From Williamsia limnetica (lineage in GTDB: Bacteria > Actinomycetota > Actinomycetes > Mycobacteriales > Mycobacteriaceae), in NCBI RefSeq assembly GCF_003217475.1, contig NZ_QJSP01000023.1, forward strand, positions 1-64,000: a stretch of DNA of 64,000 nucleotides, read 5' to 3'. Positions 24,410-32,990 of this stretch are shown piece by piece. Below the pieces are notes generated by a model, which was given only the letters and a program-made list of their open reading frames with translations, did no database searches and was not told where the DNA came from. The position numbers and the translations under genes were made by a program. Within the stretch, counting starts at the first letter, position 1. Each line of letters starts with the position of its first letter.

Positions 24410-25660
24410 ATGCGACGAGCCCTGCAATTCCAACTACTTTCTGATTTCAACCGCCGAAGACGTGGCATGCAGGCGATCTCGGCCGCATCTGTCCTCGCAG
24501 TGTGTGTCGCGGGCGCAGCGATGGGAAATGGCATTGCGGCTGCAGAGCCCCTCGATCCGGGCTTGGCCACAGCGAGCAGCTTTGGAGTGCTCGCAGCGGC
24601 GTCCATCACGAACACCGGTGCCACCACGGTCACCGGCGACATCGGGACGTCGCCGGGTACCGCAATCGACGGCGGCATCGGCTACAGCGGTGAGCGGTAC
24701 TCCGCCGGCCCGGTGCCTCTGCTCGCGCAGAACGATGCGCGGGCCGCGTACACCAATCTTGCCGGCCAAGAGCCGAAGCAGGCGCAGCCCACCGAACTGG
24801 GCGGATTGACACTGAAATCGGGTGTCTACAACAACGCTACGAGTTTTCAGATAACCGGAACTCTCACCCTTGACGCCGAGGGCGATCCCAACAAGGTCTT
24901 CGTCTTCCAGGCCGGCACCTCGACCCTGATCACCGCATCCGGTAGCAGGGTGTCGATGATCAACGGCGCGCAAGCGTGCAACGTCTTCTGGCAGGTGGGC
25001 ACCGAGGCAACCCTCGGGACGGATTCGGTCTTTGTCGGCAATCTGTTTGCCCAGGCCTTGATCGCGGCACAGACGCGCGCGGTCATCGATGGTCGACTGA
25101 TCTCGCTCGGGGCGGGTCTCACCCTCGACACCAACACGATCAGCCGGTCGGCGTGTGTGACGGGGCCGACGACAACGACGACCGTTCCCACGACGACGAC
25201 GGAGCCGACCACCACGACTCCGCCCACCACGACTCCGCCCACCACCTCGACGACGGTTCCGACTGTCGTGACGCCGCCGGTTCCGGTGATCCCGGGACTG
25301 CCCAGTATTCCGGGACTGCCCAGCATCCCGGGACTCCCGGGTCAGCCGGGAGGGCCAGGAGGACCGGGTCAACCGGGAACACCGGGTCAACCGGGAACAC
25401 CGGGCGGGCCGGGCACCCCAGGGCAGCCAGGTACCCCGGAACAGCCGGGCACCCCAGGACAGCCGGGTTCGCCGGGCGAAGAGGGACCGCAAGGTCAGGG
25501 GGGTGGCAAGGAAGGCCCGATCACCACGCCGCAAGCTCCGTCCCCGGGCAACCAGGTTCCGAACGTTCCGCGCGGATCGGTCGACACCGGTGACGGCAGC
25601 ACGAGCCTCGTCGCCGCGTGGGCTCGCCAACTGGACTTCGCCGTCTCGACGTCGGCGTAG
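24410..25660 (+). CDS. Secreted DUF3494 (ice-binding-like) protein with collagen-like tail
   Basis: 416 aa. After a signal peptide (ISAASVLAVCVAGAAMGNGI, cut near AAA-EPL) comes a DUF3494 beta-solenoid domain: ATASSFGVLAAASITNTGA, TVTGDIGTSPGTAIDG, GVYNNATSFQITGTLTLD and NVFWQVGTEATLGTDSVFVG. A Thr-rich linker (TTTTTVPTTTTEPTTTTPP) and a collagen-like G-x-y region follow, then GSVDTGDGSTS near the C-terminus. DUF3494 domains bind ice or act as adhesins. The sortase gene overlaps the stop codon by one base, so this is its likely substrate although no LPxTG is present. Confidence 0.85.
   Translation: MRRALQFQLLSDFNRRRRGMQAISAASVLAVCVAGAAMGNGIAAAEPLDPGLATASSFGVLAAASITNTGATTVTGDIGTSPGTAIDGGIGYSGERYSAGPVPLLAQNDARAAYTNLAGQEPKQAQPTELGGLTLKSGVYNNATSFQITGTLTLDAEGDPNKVFVFQAGTSTLITASGSRVSMINGAQACNVFWQVGTEATLGTDSVFVGNLFAQALIAAQTRAVIDGRLISLGAGLTLDTNTISRSACVTGPTTTTTVPTTTTEPTTTTPPTTTPPTTSTTVPTVVTPPVPVIPGLPSIPGLPSIPGLPGQPGGPGGPGQPGTPGQPGTPGGPGTPGQPGTPEQPGTPGQPGSPGEEGPQGQGGGKEGPITTPQAPSPGNQVPNVPRGSVDTGDGSTSLVAAWARQLDFAVSTSA
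25290..25485 (+). repeat. Collagen-like G-x-y coding repeat
   Basis: Within the DUF3494 gene, short near-identical units encode GLPSIPGLPSIPGLPGQPG and then GQPGTPGQPGTPGG, the Gly-x-y triplets of bacterial collagen-like proteins. Such tandem DNA is prone to length change between strains. Confidence 0.85.
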
Positions 25661-26331
25661 TGACATCGCTGCAGGTCCCCGTCGCCCATACCGGGCGGCG
25701 GGGACGCAGGCAACTGTTGGTGCTCTGCGCATTTCTCGCTTCGATGGCTTTGGTGCTCACCGGCTGTGGCGGCGGCGACCAGTTCTCCGCAAACTCGCCG
25801 ACATCGGCTCTGACGTCGCAGAGTCCCGCCCCGACAGCCGACTCGGTGCAGCGCGTAGCAACCGGCCCCGCCGGACTGGTCAAATCCACGCCCACCCGCA
25901 TCGAAATTCCCTCCATAGGGGTGGATTCGAAGTTGATGGGCCTCGGGCTCGATCAGACCGGCGCCATGCAGGTGCCGCCCGGCGGCTTTCCCGCCGGTTG
26001 GTACACGGGCGCCCCGACCCCCGGTGAAGACGGCCCCGCAGTGATTGCGGGACACGTGGATTGGGACGGTGAGCCAGGCGTCTTCTTCGATCTCCGGAAC
26101 GTCGAAGAGGGTGCCGCGATCTCGGTCACCCGGCAGGACGGCACGGTCGCACAATTCGAGGTCACCCGGGTCTCGGCGTTCGCCAAAGCCGAATTCCCGA
26201 CAGACCTGATCTACGGCAGTCTCGACTATCCCGGGCTGCGGCTGATCACCTGCGGAGGGGCGTTCGACGAGAGCGCCGACAGCTACGACGACAACATCGT
26301 CGCCTTCGCCACCCTGGTCGGGAGCCGCTGA
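25660..26331 (+). CDS. Class F-like sortase, lipoprotein-type N-terminus
   Basis: About 223 aa. An N-terminal hydrophobic segment ends in LVLTGC, a lipobox (Cys about 36), then a Ser/Thr/Pro linker and a sortase domain: PTRIEIPSIGVDSKLMGLGL, catalytic His in VIAGHVDW (about 132) and catalytic Cys in RLITCGG (about 198). Sortases join surface proteins to the cell wall or to each other. Its GTG overlaps the DUF3494 stop (TAGTG), so the two are translated together. Class F sortases of actinobacteria often lack a clear LPxTG partner. Confidence 0.85.
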   Translation: MTSLQVPVAHTGRRGRRQLLVLCAFLASMALVLTGCGGGDQFSANSPTSALTSQSPAPTADSVQRVATGPAGLVKSTPTRIEIPSIGVDSKLMGLGLDQTGAMQVPPGGFPAGWYTGAPTPGEDGPAVIAGHVDWDGEPGVFFDLRNVEEGAAISVTRQDGTVAQFEVTRVSAFAKAEFPTDLIYGSLDYPGLRLITCGGAFDESADSYDDNIVAFATLVGSR

Positions 26332-26335
26332 GATC

Positions 26336-27424
26336 TCAGTGGTCGACCGAGAAGCCTGACCGGATCTCGTGGCGCTGCGAGGCCAGTTCGACGAGGCGGT
26401 CGATGAGTGCGGGGTAGCTCAGTCCGGATGCTTCCCACAGTTTGGGGTACATCGATGCCGGAGTGAATCCGGGAATCGTGTTGACCTCGTTGAGGAGCCA
26501 GCCGCGTCCGCCTTCTTCGTAGAAGAAATCGACTCGAGCCATGCCCGAGCAGCGCAGCGTACTGAAAGTGGCGGCGGCGAGTTCTCGCACCCGATCCGAG
26601 TCCTCGGGGGGCAGATCGGCCGGTATCACCAGTGCTGCAGCACCGTTGACGTACTTGTCCGCGTAATCGTAGAAGTCCGACCCCGGCCGGATCTCGCCGG
26701 CGACGGAGGCTTCTGGGGTCAGGTTGCCGAGCACCGCGACCTCGATCTCGCGTGCGGTGACCGCTTCCTCGATCACGAGGACTTCGTCGTAACGCAGGGC
26801 GAGATCGATGGCCTCGGCGAGTTCGGCTGCGTCATGCGCCTTGGAAATGCCCACGGATGAACCGAGATTGGCCGGCTTGACGAAGACGGGCAATCCGAGC
26901 TCGGCGATGGTGCGCTCGACGAGCTGAGCCCTCTCGCCGGTGCCGGCGCGGAACTCGATCCATCGACATTGAGGAATCCTGGCCTGGGCGGCAACGACTT
27001 TGGTCATCGCCTTGTCCATACACAGGGCTGACGAGAGCACGCCGCTGCCCACGTAGGGGACTCCGGCCAGCTCGAGCATCCCCTGGACGGTTCCGTCCTC
27101 CCCGTGTGGCCCGTGCAGAAGAGGCAACACGACCGTGGGTCGGTTGTCGGTGCCGGCGATTTCCAGCAGAGGCTCCACTTCCGTACCAGCGGGTTCGAGA
27201 GCATCGGGTAGCGCAGGTGTCGCCTCGGCAAGGGCGGCGATCGCCTTGTCGTTGCGGATCCACGTACCGTCCCTGGTGATGCCGACGGGGATCAGGTCGT
27301 ATTTGGTCCGGTCTGCTGCCGCGAGCACGTGAGCAGCGGTAACGCACGACACATCGTGTTCGGCGGACGCGCCACCGAAGAGGACCAGGAGCCGCAGACG
27401 GCCATCACTTGCGGGTTCTGACAT
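26336..27424 (-). CDS. ddl: D-alanine--D-alanine ligase
   Basis: 362 aa from the ATG at 27424 (an in-frame start at 27442 also exists). ATP-grasp motifs are present: LFGGASAEHDVSC near the N-terminus, LLHGPHGEDGTVQGMLEL, VKPANLGSSVGISK and the metal site FYEEGGRGWLLNEVNTIPGFT. DFYDYADKY carries the tyrosine of true D-Ala-D-Ala enzymes, where D-Ala-D-Lac ligases have another residue, so it makes the normal peptidoglycan dipeptide. It diverges from a murF, the next enzyme in the pathway, across about 98 bases. Confidence 0.93.
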   Translation of the reverse strand: MSEPASDGRLRLLVLFGGASAEHDVSCVTAAHVLAAADRTKYDLIPVGITRDGTWIRNDKAIAALAEATPALPDALEPAGTEVEPLLEIAGTDNRPTVVLPLLHGPHGEDGTVQGMLELAGVPYVGSGVLSSALCMDKAMTKVVAAQARIPQCRWIEFRAGTGERAQLVERTIAELGLPVFVKPANLGSSVGISKAHDAAELAEAIDLALRYDEVLVIEEAVTAREIEVAVLGNLTPEASVAGEIRPGSDFYDYADKYVNGAAALVIPADLPPEDSDRVRELAAATFSTLRCSGMARVDFFYEEGGRGWLLNEVNTIPGFTPASMYPKLWEASGLSYPALIDRLVELASQRHEIRSGFSVDH

Positions 27425-27522
27425 GGCCGACACGATACCCACTGACTCTCACAGAGCCCCCGCGGTCGTCGTGGAGAGGTTCGGGGTGTGCCCAGACGGG
27501 TGACGGACGGTAGCGTCGACGC

Positions 27523-28848
27523 GTGCGATTCAAGGCGAGCGACGTGGCAGCGGCAACCGGCGGCTCTCTGGCCGGACCGGACCTGGAGATCGACGGTGCG
27601 AGCATCGACTCGCGCAGCGTCCGGCCGGGGCAGCTGTTCGTACCGATCGTCGCCGAGCGCGACGGCCACGACTTCATCCCCACCGCGCTGGACAAGGGCG
27701 CCTCGGCGTTCCTGACCGATCGCGACGGTATCGATCGCAGTGATGAGGTGGCCGCGATCGAGGTGCCCGACACCGCCCTCGCCCTCGCCGACCTGGGGCG
27801 GGCCGCGCGCAACCGCTTGAGCGGGCCGGTCGTCGGCGTCACCGGATCGGTCGGCAAGACCTCCACCAAAGATCTGCTGGCCGGTGTTCTCGCCACCACG
27901 TTGAAGACCGCCGCCAACGAACGATCCTTCAACAACGAACTCGGTCTGCCACTGACCCTGCTGGGTGCGGCGGACGACACCGAGGCGGTCGTCGTCGAGA
28001 TGGGCGCGCGGGGCGTGGGACACATCGCGCTGCTGTGCGACATCGCCCGCCCGACGGTCGGCATCGTGACCAGGGTCGAAGGTGTGCACCTCGAGTTGTT
28101 CGGTGATCTCGAGTCGGTGGCGCGGGCCAAAGGCGAACTGATCGAGGCTTTACCCCACGACGGCATCGCAGTGCTCAATGCGGACCATCCCGTGGTCGCC
28201 GCCATGGCGTCGCGGACCAGCGCCCGGGTGCTGCGGTTCGGGCTCTCCGCCGATGCCGATGTGCGGGCGGAGAACGTCCGCATGGACGACGAACTGCGGG
28301 CCGGGTTCACGTTGCGCACCCCGTGGGGTTCGGCGGAGGTGAATCTCGCCGCCCGCGGCGAGCACCAGGTGTCCAACGCCCTGGCCGCGGCTGCTGCGGC
28401 CGGCGGCATCGGAGTCGGCGTCGAAGCGATCGCGGCAGGTCTGTCCGGTGCCTCCATCTCCGGACTGCGTATGGAACTGACCCGGACCGCCGGTGATGTC
28501 CTCATTCTCAACGACGCCTACAACGCCAACCCGACGTCGATGGCGGCTGCGCTCGACTCGCTCGCCGCACTCGCGGCCGATCGCCGGATCGCCGTGCTGG
28601 GTGTGATGGCCGAGCTCGGCGCGTCCGCGCCCGACGAGCACCTCGCCGTCACGGCCCGGGCCCGGGCACTCGGGATCGAGGTGATCGCGGTCGGCACGGC
28701 CGACTACGGTCCCGATGCGGTGCACGTCGCGGATGTGGACGAAGCGATTGCCGCGTTGTCCGATGTACGAGCCGGAGACGCCCTGCTGGTCAAAGGTTCC
28801 CGCGTCGCCGCCCTGGAGCGGGTGGCTGCAGCCCTTTCGGGCGGCTGA
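27523..28848 (+). CDS. murF: UDP-MurNAc-tripeptide--D-Ala-D-Ala ligase (MurF)
   Basis: 441 aa. Mur-ligase ATP site GVTGSVGKTSTKDLLAGVL (residues 105-123), substrate domain opening TGGSLAGPDLEIDGASIDSR, central NERSFNNELGLPLTLL and C-terminal LNDAYNANPTSM with the conserved Asn residues of MurF. The enzyme adds D-Ala-D-Ala to the stem tripeptide. No murE, mraY or murD is adjacent, so this gene is outside the dcw cluster; whether a second murF exists there cannot be seen. It is followed eight bases later by an acyltransferase. Confidence 0.9.
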   Translation: MRFKASDVAAATGGSLAGPDLEIDGASIDSRSVRPGQLFVPIVAERDGHDFIPTALDKGASAFLTDRDGIDRSDEVAAIEVPDTALALADLGRAARNRLSGPVVGVTGSVGKTSTKDLLAGVLATTLKTAANERSFNNELGLPLTLLGAADDTEAVVVEMGARGVGHIALLCDIARPTVGIVTRVEGVHLELFGDLESVARAKGELIEALPHDGIAVLNADHPVVAAMASRTSARVLRFGLSADADVRAENVRMDDELRAGFTLRTPWGSAEVNLAARGEHQVSNALAAAAAAGGIGVGVEAIAAGLSGASISGLRMELTRTAGDVLILNDAYNANPTSMAAALDSLAALAADRRIAVLGVMAELGASAPDEHLAVTARARALGIEVIAVGTADYGPDAVHVADVDEAIAALSDVRAGDALLVKGSRVAALERVAAALSGG

Positions 28849-28855
28849 CCCGACG

Positions 28856-29989
28856 ATGACGTCCGGCCCGCCGATCGATGCTCCCGGGCGTACTGACTCC
28901 CTCACGGGAATTCGCGCGCTGGCGATGTTGCTGGTCTGCGCGACGCACGCCGGATTCTGGACCGGCAAGTACACCGACGATTTCGAGGGATGGTTCTTCG
29001 CGCGGCTCGAGGTCGGGGTCGCGATCTTCTTTGTGCTGTCCGGCTTCCTGCTGTTCTCGCCGTGGGTACGCGCCCAGCGTGAGGGCGGTCCGAAACCTGA
29101 TGTGCAGCGGTACTTCTGGCATCGCGCACGACGTATTCTGCCGGCCTACTGGCTGACTGTCCTCGGCGTCTACCTGACCTTCCTCTGGCGCGAGGACACC
29201 TCGACCCTCGGTCACGGCGTCGAGGGTTTGCTGCGCAATCTCACACTCACCCAGATCTACGGGTTCGGTCACCTGCACTCGGGACTCACCCAGATGTGGT
29301 CCCTCGCGACCGAGGTCGTCTTCTACCTGCTGCTCCCGGTGTTCGCGTGGTTGATCTGCCGGGTGCTGTGCCGCGGGCGGTGGCGGCCGGGACTCATGAT
29401 CGCGGCGGTGTCGGTACTGATGCTGATCACTCCGGCGTGGGCGATCCTCACCCACGAGGTCGACGGGATCGACGTCACGGCCCGGCTGTGGGCACCGGCA
29501 TTCCTGGCCTGGTTCGCAGGCGGCATGTTGTTGGCGATCCTCGCGCAACTCGTGCACGCCTGGCACCCGTTGTTGTCCATCCTGGTGGCGATCATCGCCT
29601 TCCAGATCTCGTGCACCTCGTTGGCGGGGGAGCCGACGATCACGCCGAACACCGTGTCGGCGACCATCATCAAATCGGTGCTCTACCTGGTGATCGGTTT
29701 CTGCCTCGTCGCGCCGCTCGCCATCGGGCCGGCGGGCAACTGGTGGGACAGGGCGATGTCCCGGCCGGTGGTGGTGTGGTTCGGGGAGATCTCGTACGAG
29801 TTCTTCCTGGTGCACGTCATCGTCATGGAACTCGTCATGGACCTGCTCGATTACCCGATCTTCACCGGTTCAGTGGTGGGGGTGTTCATCGTCACGACAG
29901 TGTTGTCGACGCCGGTCGCATGGGCGCTGCACCGCGTCACGGCACCGCTGTGGCATCGGAAAAAGGCCTCGGTCGCCGCTGTCCGGTAA
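28856..29989 (+). CDS. Acyltransferase family 3 (OafA-like) membrane protein
   Basis: 377 aa, about ten membrane helices. Hallmarks are LTGIRALAMLLVCATHAGFW near the N-terminus (R..A...V...H), GVAIFFVLSGFLLFSPWV, and HRARRILPAYWLTVLGVYL. Members O-acylate surface sugars, peptidoglycan or lipids using acyl donors at the membrane. The ATG lies eight bases after murF, so the two are co-transcribed; acylation of a cell-wall component is a reasonable inference. Confidence 0.9.
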   Translation: MTSGPPIDAPGRTDSLTGIRALAMLLVCATHAGFWTGKYTDDFEGWFFARLEVGVAIFFVLSGFLLFSPWVRAQREGGPKPDVQRYFWHRARRILPAYWLTVLGVYLTFLWREDTSTLGHGVEGLLRNLTLTQIYGFGHLHSGLTQMWSLATEVVFYLLLPVFAWLICRVLCRGRWRPGLMIAAVSVLMLITPAWAILTHEVDGIDVTARLWAPAFLAWFAGGMLLAILAQLVHAWHPLLSILVAIIAFQISCTSLAGEPTITPNTVSATIIKSVLYLVIGFCLVAPLAIGPAGNWWDRAMSRPVVVWFGEISYEFFLVHVIVMELVMDLLDYPIFTGSVVGVFIVTTVLSTPVAWALHRVTAPLWHRKKASVAAVR

Positions 29990-30022
29990 TACTGGATGAA
30001 AGCCCCATTTTCGGAGGACCCC

Positions 30023-31267
30023 ATGGCCCAGCACTCTGCATCCACCGCCGGCGGCGGCGCCGCGCAGATCCGCGGGTGGTGTGATCGGGCGAGGATGCCG
30101 GGTAAGCACCCAGATCTCTCGGACCCGGCCGCCATCCTGATCGCGTCCGGCTTCCTCTCCGACCAAGCCCGCGCGGTCCTGGTCCGGCGCGCCACCGCAG
30201 GTCTGGCCGTTCCCGCCATCGGCGGATTCGGTGAGCTCCGCAGGCTCCAGCGCGAGATCGCACAGCTCGAGGACCAGCTGCGCAATCCGCGGTTGCCCAG
30301 GGTCGCAGCCATCGTCGTGAAGTCGCGGGTCGTGGCCCTCGGGCGTCGCCGCGACAGTGCCCGCAACCTGGTGACCGCGTCCAAACCGGTCTTCGCCGGA
30401 TCGGTTCGAGGTATCCGCCGCGAACGCCGCGAAGGACTGCACCTCGACATCAGCGAACGGGAGCGCCTGTTCAACGGATTGTTGTTCACCCCCGCGCCGA
30501 ACAGTCTCGACAACAACTACCTGCGTCGCGCAGGTGCGATGGCGGCGAGCACGGCGGCCGGGGTTCTCGGGCAGCTGTCGGACGGGCGTTCGCGCGCCGG
30601 CCAGTGGGTCGCGGACAAGGCAGCGATCATCGACGGCTCCGACGACGAGAGTGGTTCGACCGCAAAGTTCGTCGATGGCTACGAGACGATGCTCTACATC
30701 GCAGGCAACGCCTACGACCGCATCGTCCGTTCTGCGGCCTGGCGCAGCGACCACTTCGCAGTGCAGCGATCGCAGATCAACGTGCACGCCGAACTGGCCG
30801 AGATCGCGGCCGACGTCATCAACCTGCGCACCGTCCGAATCGAGTTGGACCGGGTCCGCATCGTCGCCGAGTCAGATGCGCGCCTCGCCGAGCAGTTGCG
30901 CTCGCGGGAGGCCGAATTGCGGCCCGTGTGGTCACAGCTGATCGAACGGGTCGGTGCGTTGTGGGACGTCGCCGACGCCGTTGCCGCCGCTGCGCACGAG
31001 CTGCAGGTCCTCGACCAGGTGAACTACGCCGGCACGATCGATCTCCGTATCGACCAGCTGATCGCGAGGTCGGGGGAGCGTGAGATGTCCGCCGAGAACA
31101 CCCGCCGGCTGGGTGAGCAACTCGGAGCCGGGCGCTCTCAGCTACGGGACTACCGAAACATTCTGCAGGGCAACGTCACGGGTATTCTCGGTGAGCCGGT
31201 CGACCATCCGCCTGCACCGGCTCCGGCCCGCGGTACGCCGCAGTTGCGTAAAGAAGTCGAGGGCTGA
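30023..31267 (+). CDS. Uncharacterised helical protein, 414 aa
   Basis: GGAGG just before ATG 30023 decides the start. The product is rich in Arg, Ala and Glu and mostly helical, with likely coiled-coil stretches (ELRRLQREIAQLEDQLRN; ELAEIAADVINLRTVRIELD; RLAEQLRSREAELRPVWSQ). No signal peptide or membrane segment. I do not recognise the family. It follows the acyltransferase by 33 bases and may belong to its transcript. Confidence 0.75.
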   Translation: MAQHSASTAGGGAAQIRGWCDRARMPGKHPDLSDPAAILIASGFLSDQARAVLVRRATAGLAVPAIGGFGELRRLQREIAQLEDQLRNPRLPRVAAIVVKSRVVALGRRRDSARNLVTASKPVFAGSVRGIRRERREGLHLDISERERLFNGLLFTPAPNSLDNNYLRRAGAMAASTAAGVLGQLSDGRSRAGQWVADKAAIIDGSDDESGSTAKFVDGYETMLYIAGNAYDRIVRSAAWRSDHFAVQRSQINVHAELAEIAADVINLRTVRIELDRVRIVAESDARLAEQLRSREAELRPVWSQLIERVGALWDVADAVAAAAHELQVLDQVNYAGTIDLRIDQLIARSGEREMSAENTRRLGEQLGAGRSQLRDYRNILQGNVTGILGEPVDHPPAPAPARGTPQLRKEVEG

Positions 31268-31280
31268 TCTGCCCGCACGC

Positions 31281-31727
31281 TCAGTCTCGCCGCCATTGCT
31301 GCAGGTAACTCTTCTCCAGGTCGGTGAGTCGGCGCAGGCGCTGCTTCTCGATGTCGACCACTGCCATCTGGGTGCTCGCCACACAGGCAGGCTTGCTGTC
31401 GGGTTGGGCGTCGACGCTGCGGATCTCGTATCCGATCGTGAAGTCCACGGAACGAAATCCTTTGATCCACATGCTGATCGACAACGGGCTGTCCACGTGA
31501 CGCAGCTGAGCCTGGTATCTGACCTCCACGGTCACGATCATGGCGCTCTTGATCAGTGGTGCGTATTGCTCGCCCGCGCTGATGAGCCAGGCCACCCGTG
31601 CCTCTTCCATCAGAGTGATCATGCGGGCGTGGTTGATGTGGCCGAAGGCGTCCATATCCGACCATCGCACCGGCACCTGCGCGACAAACGCGAAAGGACG
31701 GGCGGGAGCGTTTGTCTCGTTTTGCAT
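31281..31727 (-). CDS. Acyl-CoA thioesterase, 4HBT hotdog family
   Basis: 148 aa. The hotdog signature VPVRWSDMDAFGHINHARMI carries the catalytic Asp and the N/H pair of the 4-hydroxybenzoyl-CoA thioesterase group; EEARVAWLISAGEQY and VEVRYQAQLRHVDSPLSI are the typical next elements. Hydrolyses acyl-CoA in the cytosol; chain preference unknown. ATG 31727 has GGAG ten bases upstream. Confidence 0.88.
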   Translation of the reverse strand: MQNETNAPARPFAFVAQVPVRWSDMDAFGHINHARMITLMEEARVAWLISAGEQYAPLIKSAMIVTVEVRYQAQLRHVDSPLSISMWIKGFRSVDFTIGYEIRSVDAQPDSKPACVASTQMAVVDIEKQRLRRLTDLEKSYLQQWRRD

Positions 31728-31938
31728 ATGCCGCATTCTCCATGGTCGTTGGCGGATGGTCGTGCGGGCAGCCCCGTGATCAGCTCCGTGGCCTGGGCGT
31801 TTGTGTCTCGGGCGACGTGGCTGCAGTTCCACACGAGCCCGACGTCGTCTGTGAGTTGGGTAAGAGGACTTTCCCTCCGGTCACTGCCGTCGGTAGCCTT
31901 CGCGTTCTACTCGTCCCACAATCCCAGGAGTTTATTTG

Positions 31939-32928
31939 ATGCGGCGTTCCTCAGGCGTGTTCCGGGTTCTCGGCACGTTCGCCGCATGCGGCGCACTGCT
32001 CGTGTCAGGTGCGGGCGTAGCCCTCGCCGAACCCACGCCTCGGGTGGCGCAGATCGAGAAGACCACCGAGGTGTCGCCGCAGCGACACGATCTGATCGTC
32101 TCGTCGCCCGCGATGGGCGGCAAGGTCCAGATCAGCGTGCTCACCCCCGCCGACCTGAGCTATTCGCGTGGCACCCTCTACCTCCTGGACGGGGCCGGAG
32201 CCGAGGATAAGGTCAGCGACTGGATCACCAAGGGTGGCGCGGAGAGTTACTTCGCCGACAAGGACGTCACCGTGGTCCTGCCGTCGGGCAAGGGCGCGTT
32301 CTATACCGACTGGCAAAAGCGTGACGCGGCGGTCGGCAAACCACAGTGGGAGACGTTCCTGACAAAGGAACTGCCGCCGCTGATCAACTCCACGTTCAAC
32401 GGCAACGGCAACAATGCGATCGCGGGGTTGTCGATGGGCGGCCAGGCCGCGTACGCGTTGGCCTCGCGGCACCCTGGGCTCTACACAGGGGCAGGATCAC
32501 TGAGCGGGTGTCCTCCCGTGACCGGCTTGGCCAACGAGGGCTACGTACGGACGACGATGGCGAAGGACGGCGGCGACGCGACCAACATGTGGGGTCCGTT
32601 CGGGTCGCCGGGCTGGGCCGCCCATGACCCGTCGAAGCGGCTCGACGCGCTCCGGGGCAAAAACCTCTACATCTCCGCTGGTTCAGGCATCCCCGGACCG
32701 CTGGACCAGACGACCGAACTCGACGACGGCATGAGCCGTGAGCAGACGATCGCTGCCGGCGCCGCCCTCGAGATCGGGGCCTACAGATGCTCGGTGGAGT
32801 TCGCCCTCGTGATGCGGGCCCACGGAGTCGACGCGACCGAGAACTTCCGCCTCATCGGCACCCACGCGTGGCCGTACTGGGCTCAAGACCTCAAGGCGAT
32901 GTACCCGGTTCTCGCTCGCGGGCTCTAG
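31939..32928 (+). CDS. Secreted mycolyltransferase (antigen 85-like), copy 1
   Basis: 329 aa. Signal peptide MRRSSGVFRVLGTFAACGAL..., cleaved after ALA30. The esterase domain shows GTLYLLDGAG, KGAFYTDW, PQWETFLTKELPPLIN, elbow GLSMGGQA (Ser165) and His309 in GTHAWPYW. Mycolyltransferases build trehalose dimycolate and mycolyl-arabinogalactan outside the membrane. CAGGAG lies eight bases before ATG 31939. The next gene is a close paralogue in tandem, 62 bases downstream. Confidence 0.92.
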   Translation: MRRSSGVFRVLGTFAACGALLVSGAGVALAEPTPRVAQIEKTTEVSPQRHDLIVSSPAMGGKVQISVLTPADLSYSRGTLYLLDGAGAEDKVSDWITKGGAESYFADKDVTVVLPSGKGAFYTDWQKRDAAVGKPQWETFLTKELPPLINSTFNGNGNNAIAGLSMGGQAAYALASRHPGLYTGAGSLSGCPPVTGLANEGYVRTTMAKDGGDATNMWGPFGSPGWAAHDPSKRLDALRGKNLYISAGSGIPGPLDQTTELDDGMSREQTIAAGAALEIGAYRCSVEFALVMRAHGVDATENFRLIGTHAWPYWAQDLKAMYPVLARGL

Positions 32929-32990
32929 TGCCAGCACGCTCCGCTCTGTAGGTTTCGCGATGAGCCGCCTGCGAGAGCGAGGACATCCGA

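Noticed and set aside
25290-25485. Short tandem repeats that might suggest a CRISPR array
   Set aside because: They are in frame and encode Gly-x-y collagen-like triplets; no spacers. No CRISPR array was seen in the window.
26336-28848. Vancomycin-resistance locus (ddl with murF)
   Set aside because: The ligase has the D-Ala-D-Ala type tyrosine segment, and no vanH or vanX homologue is adjacent.
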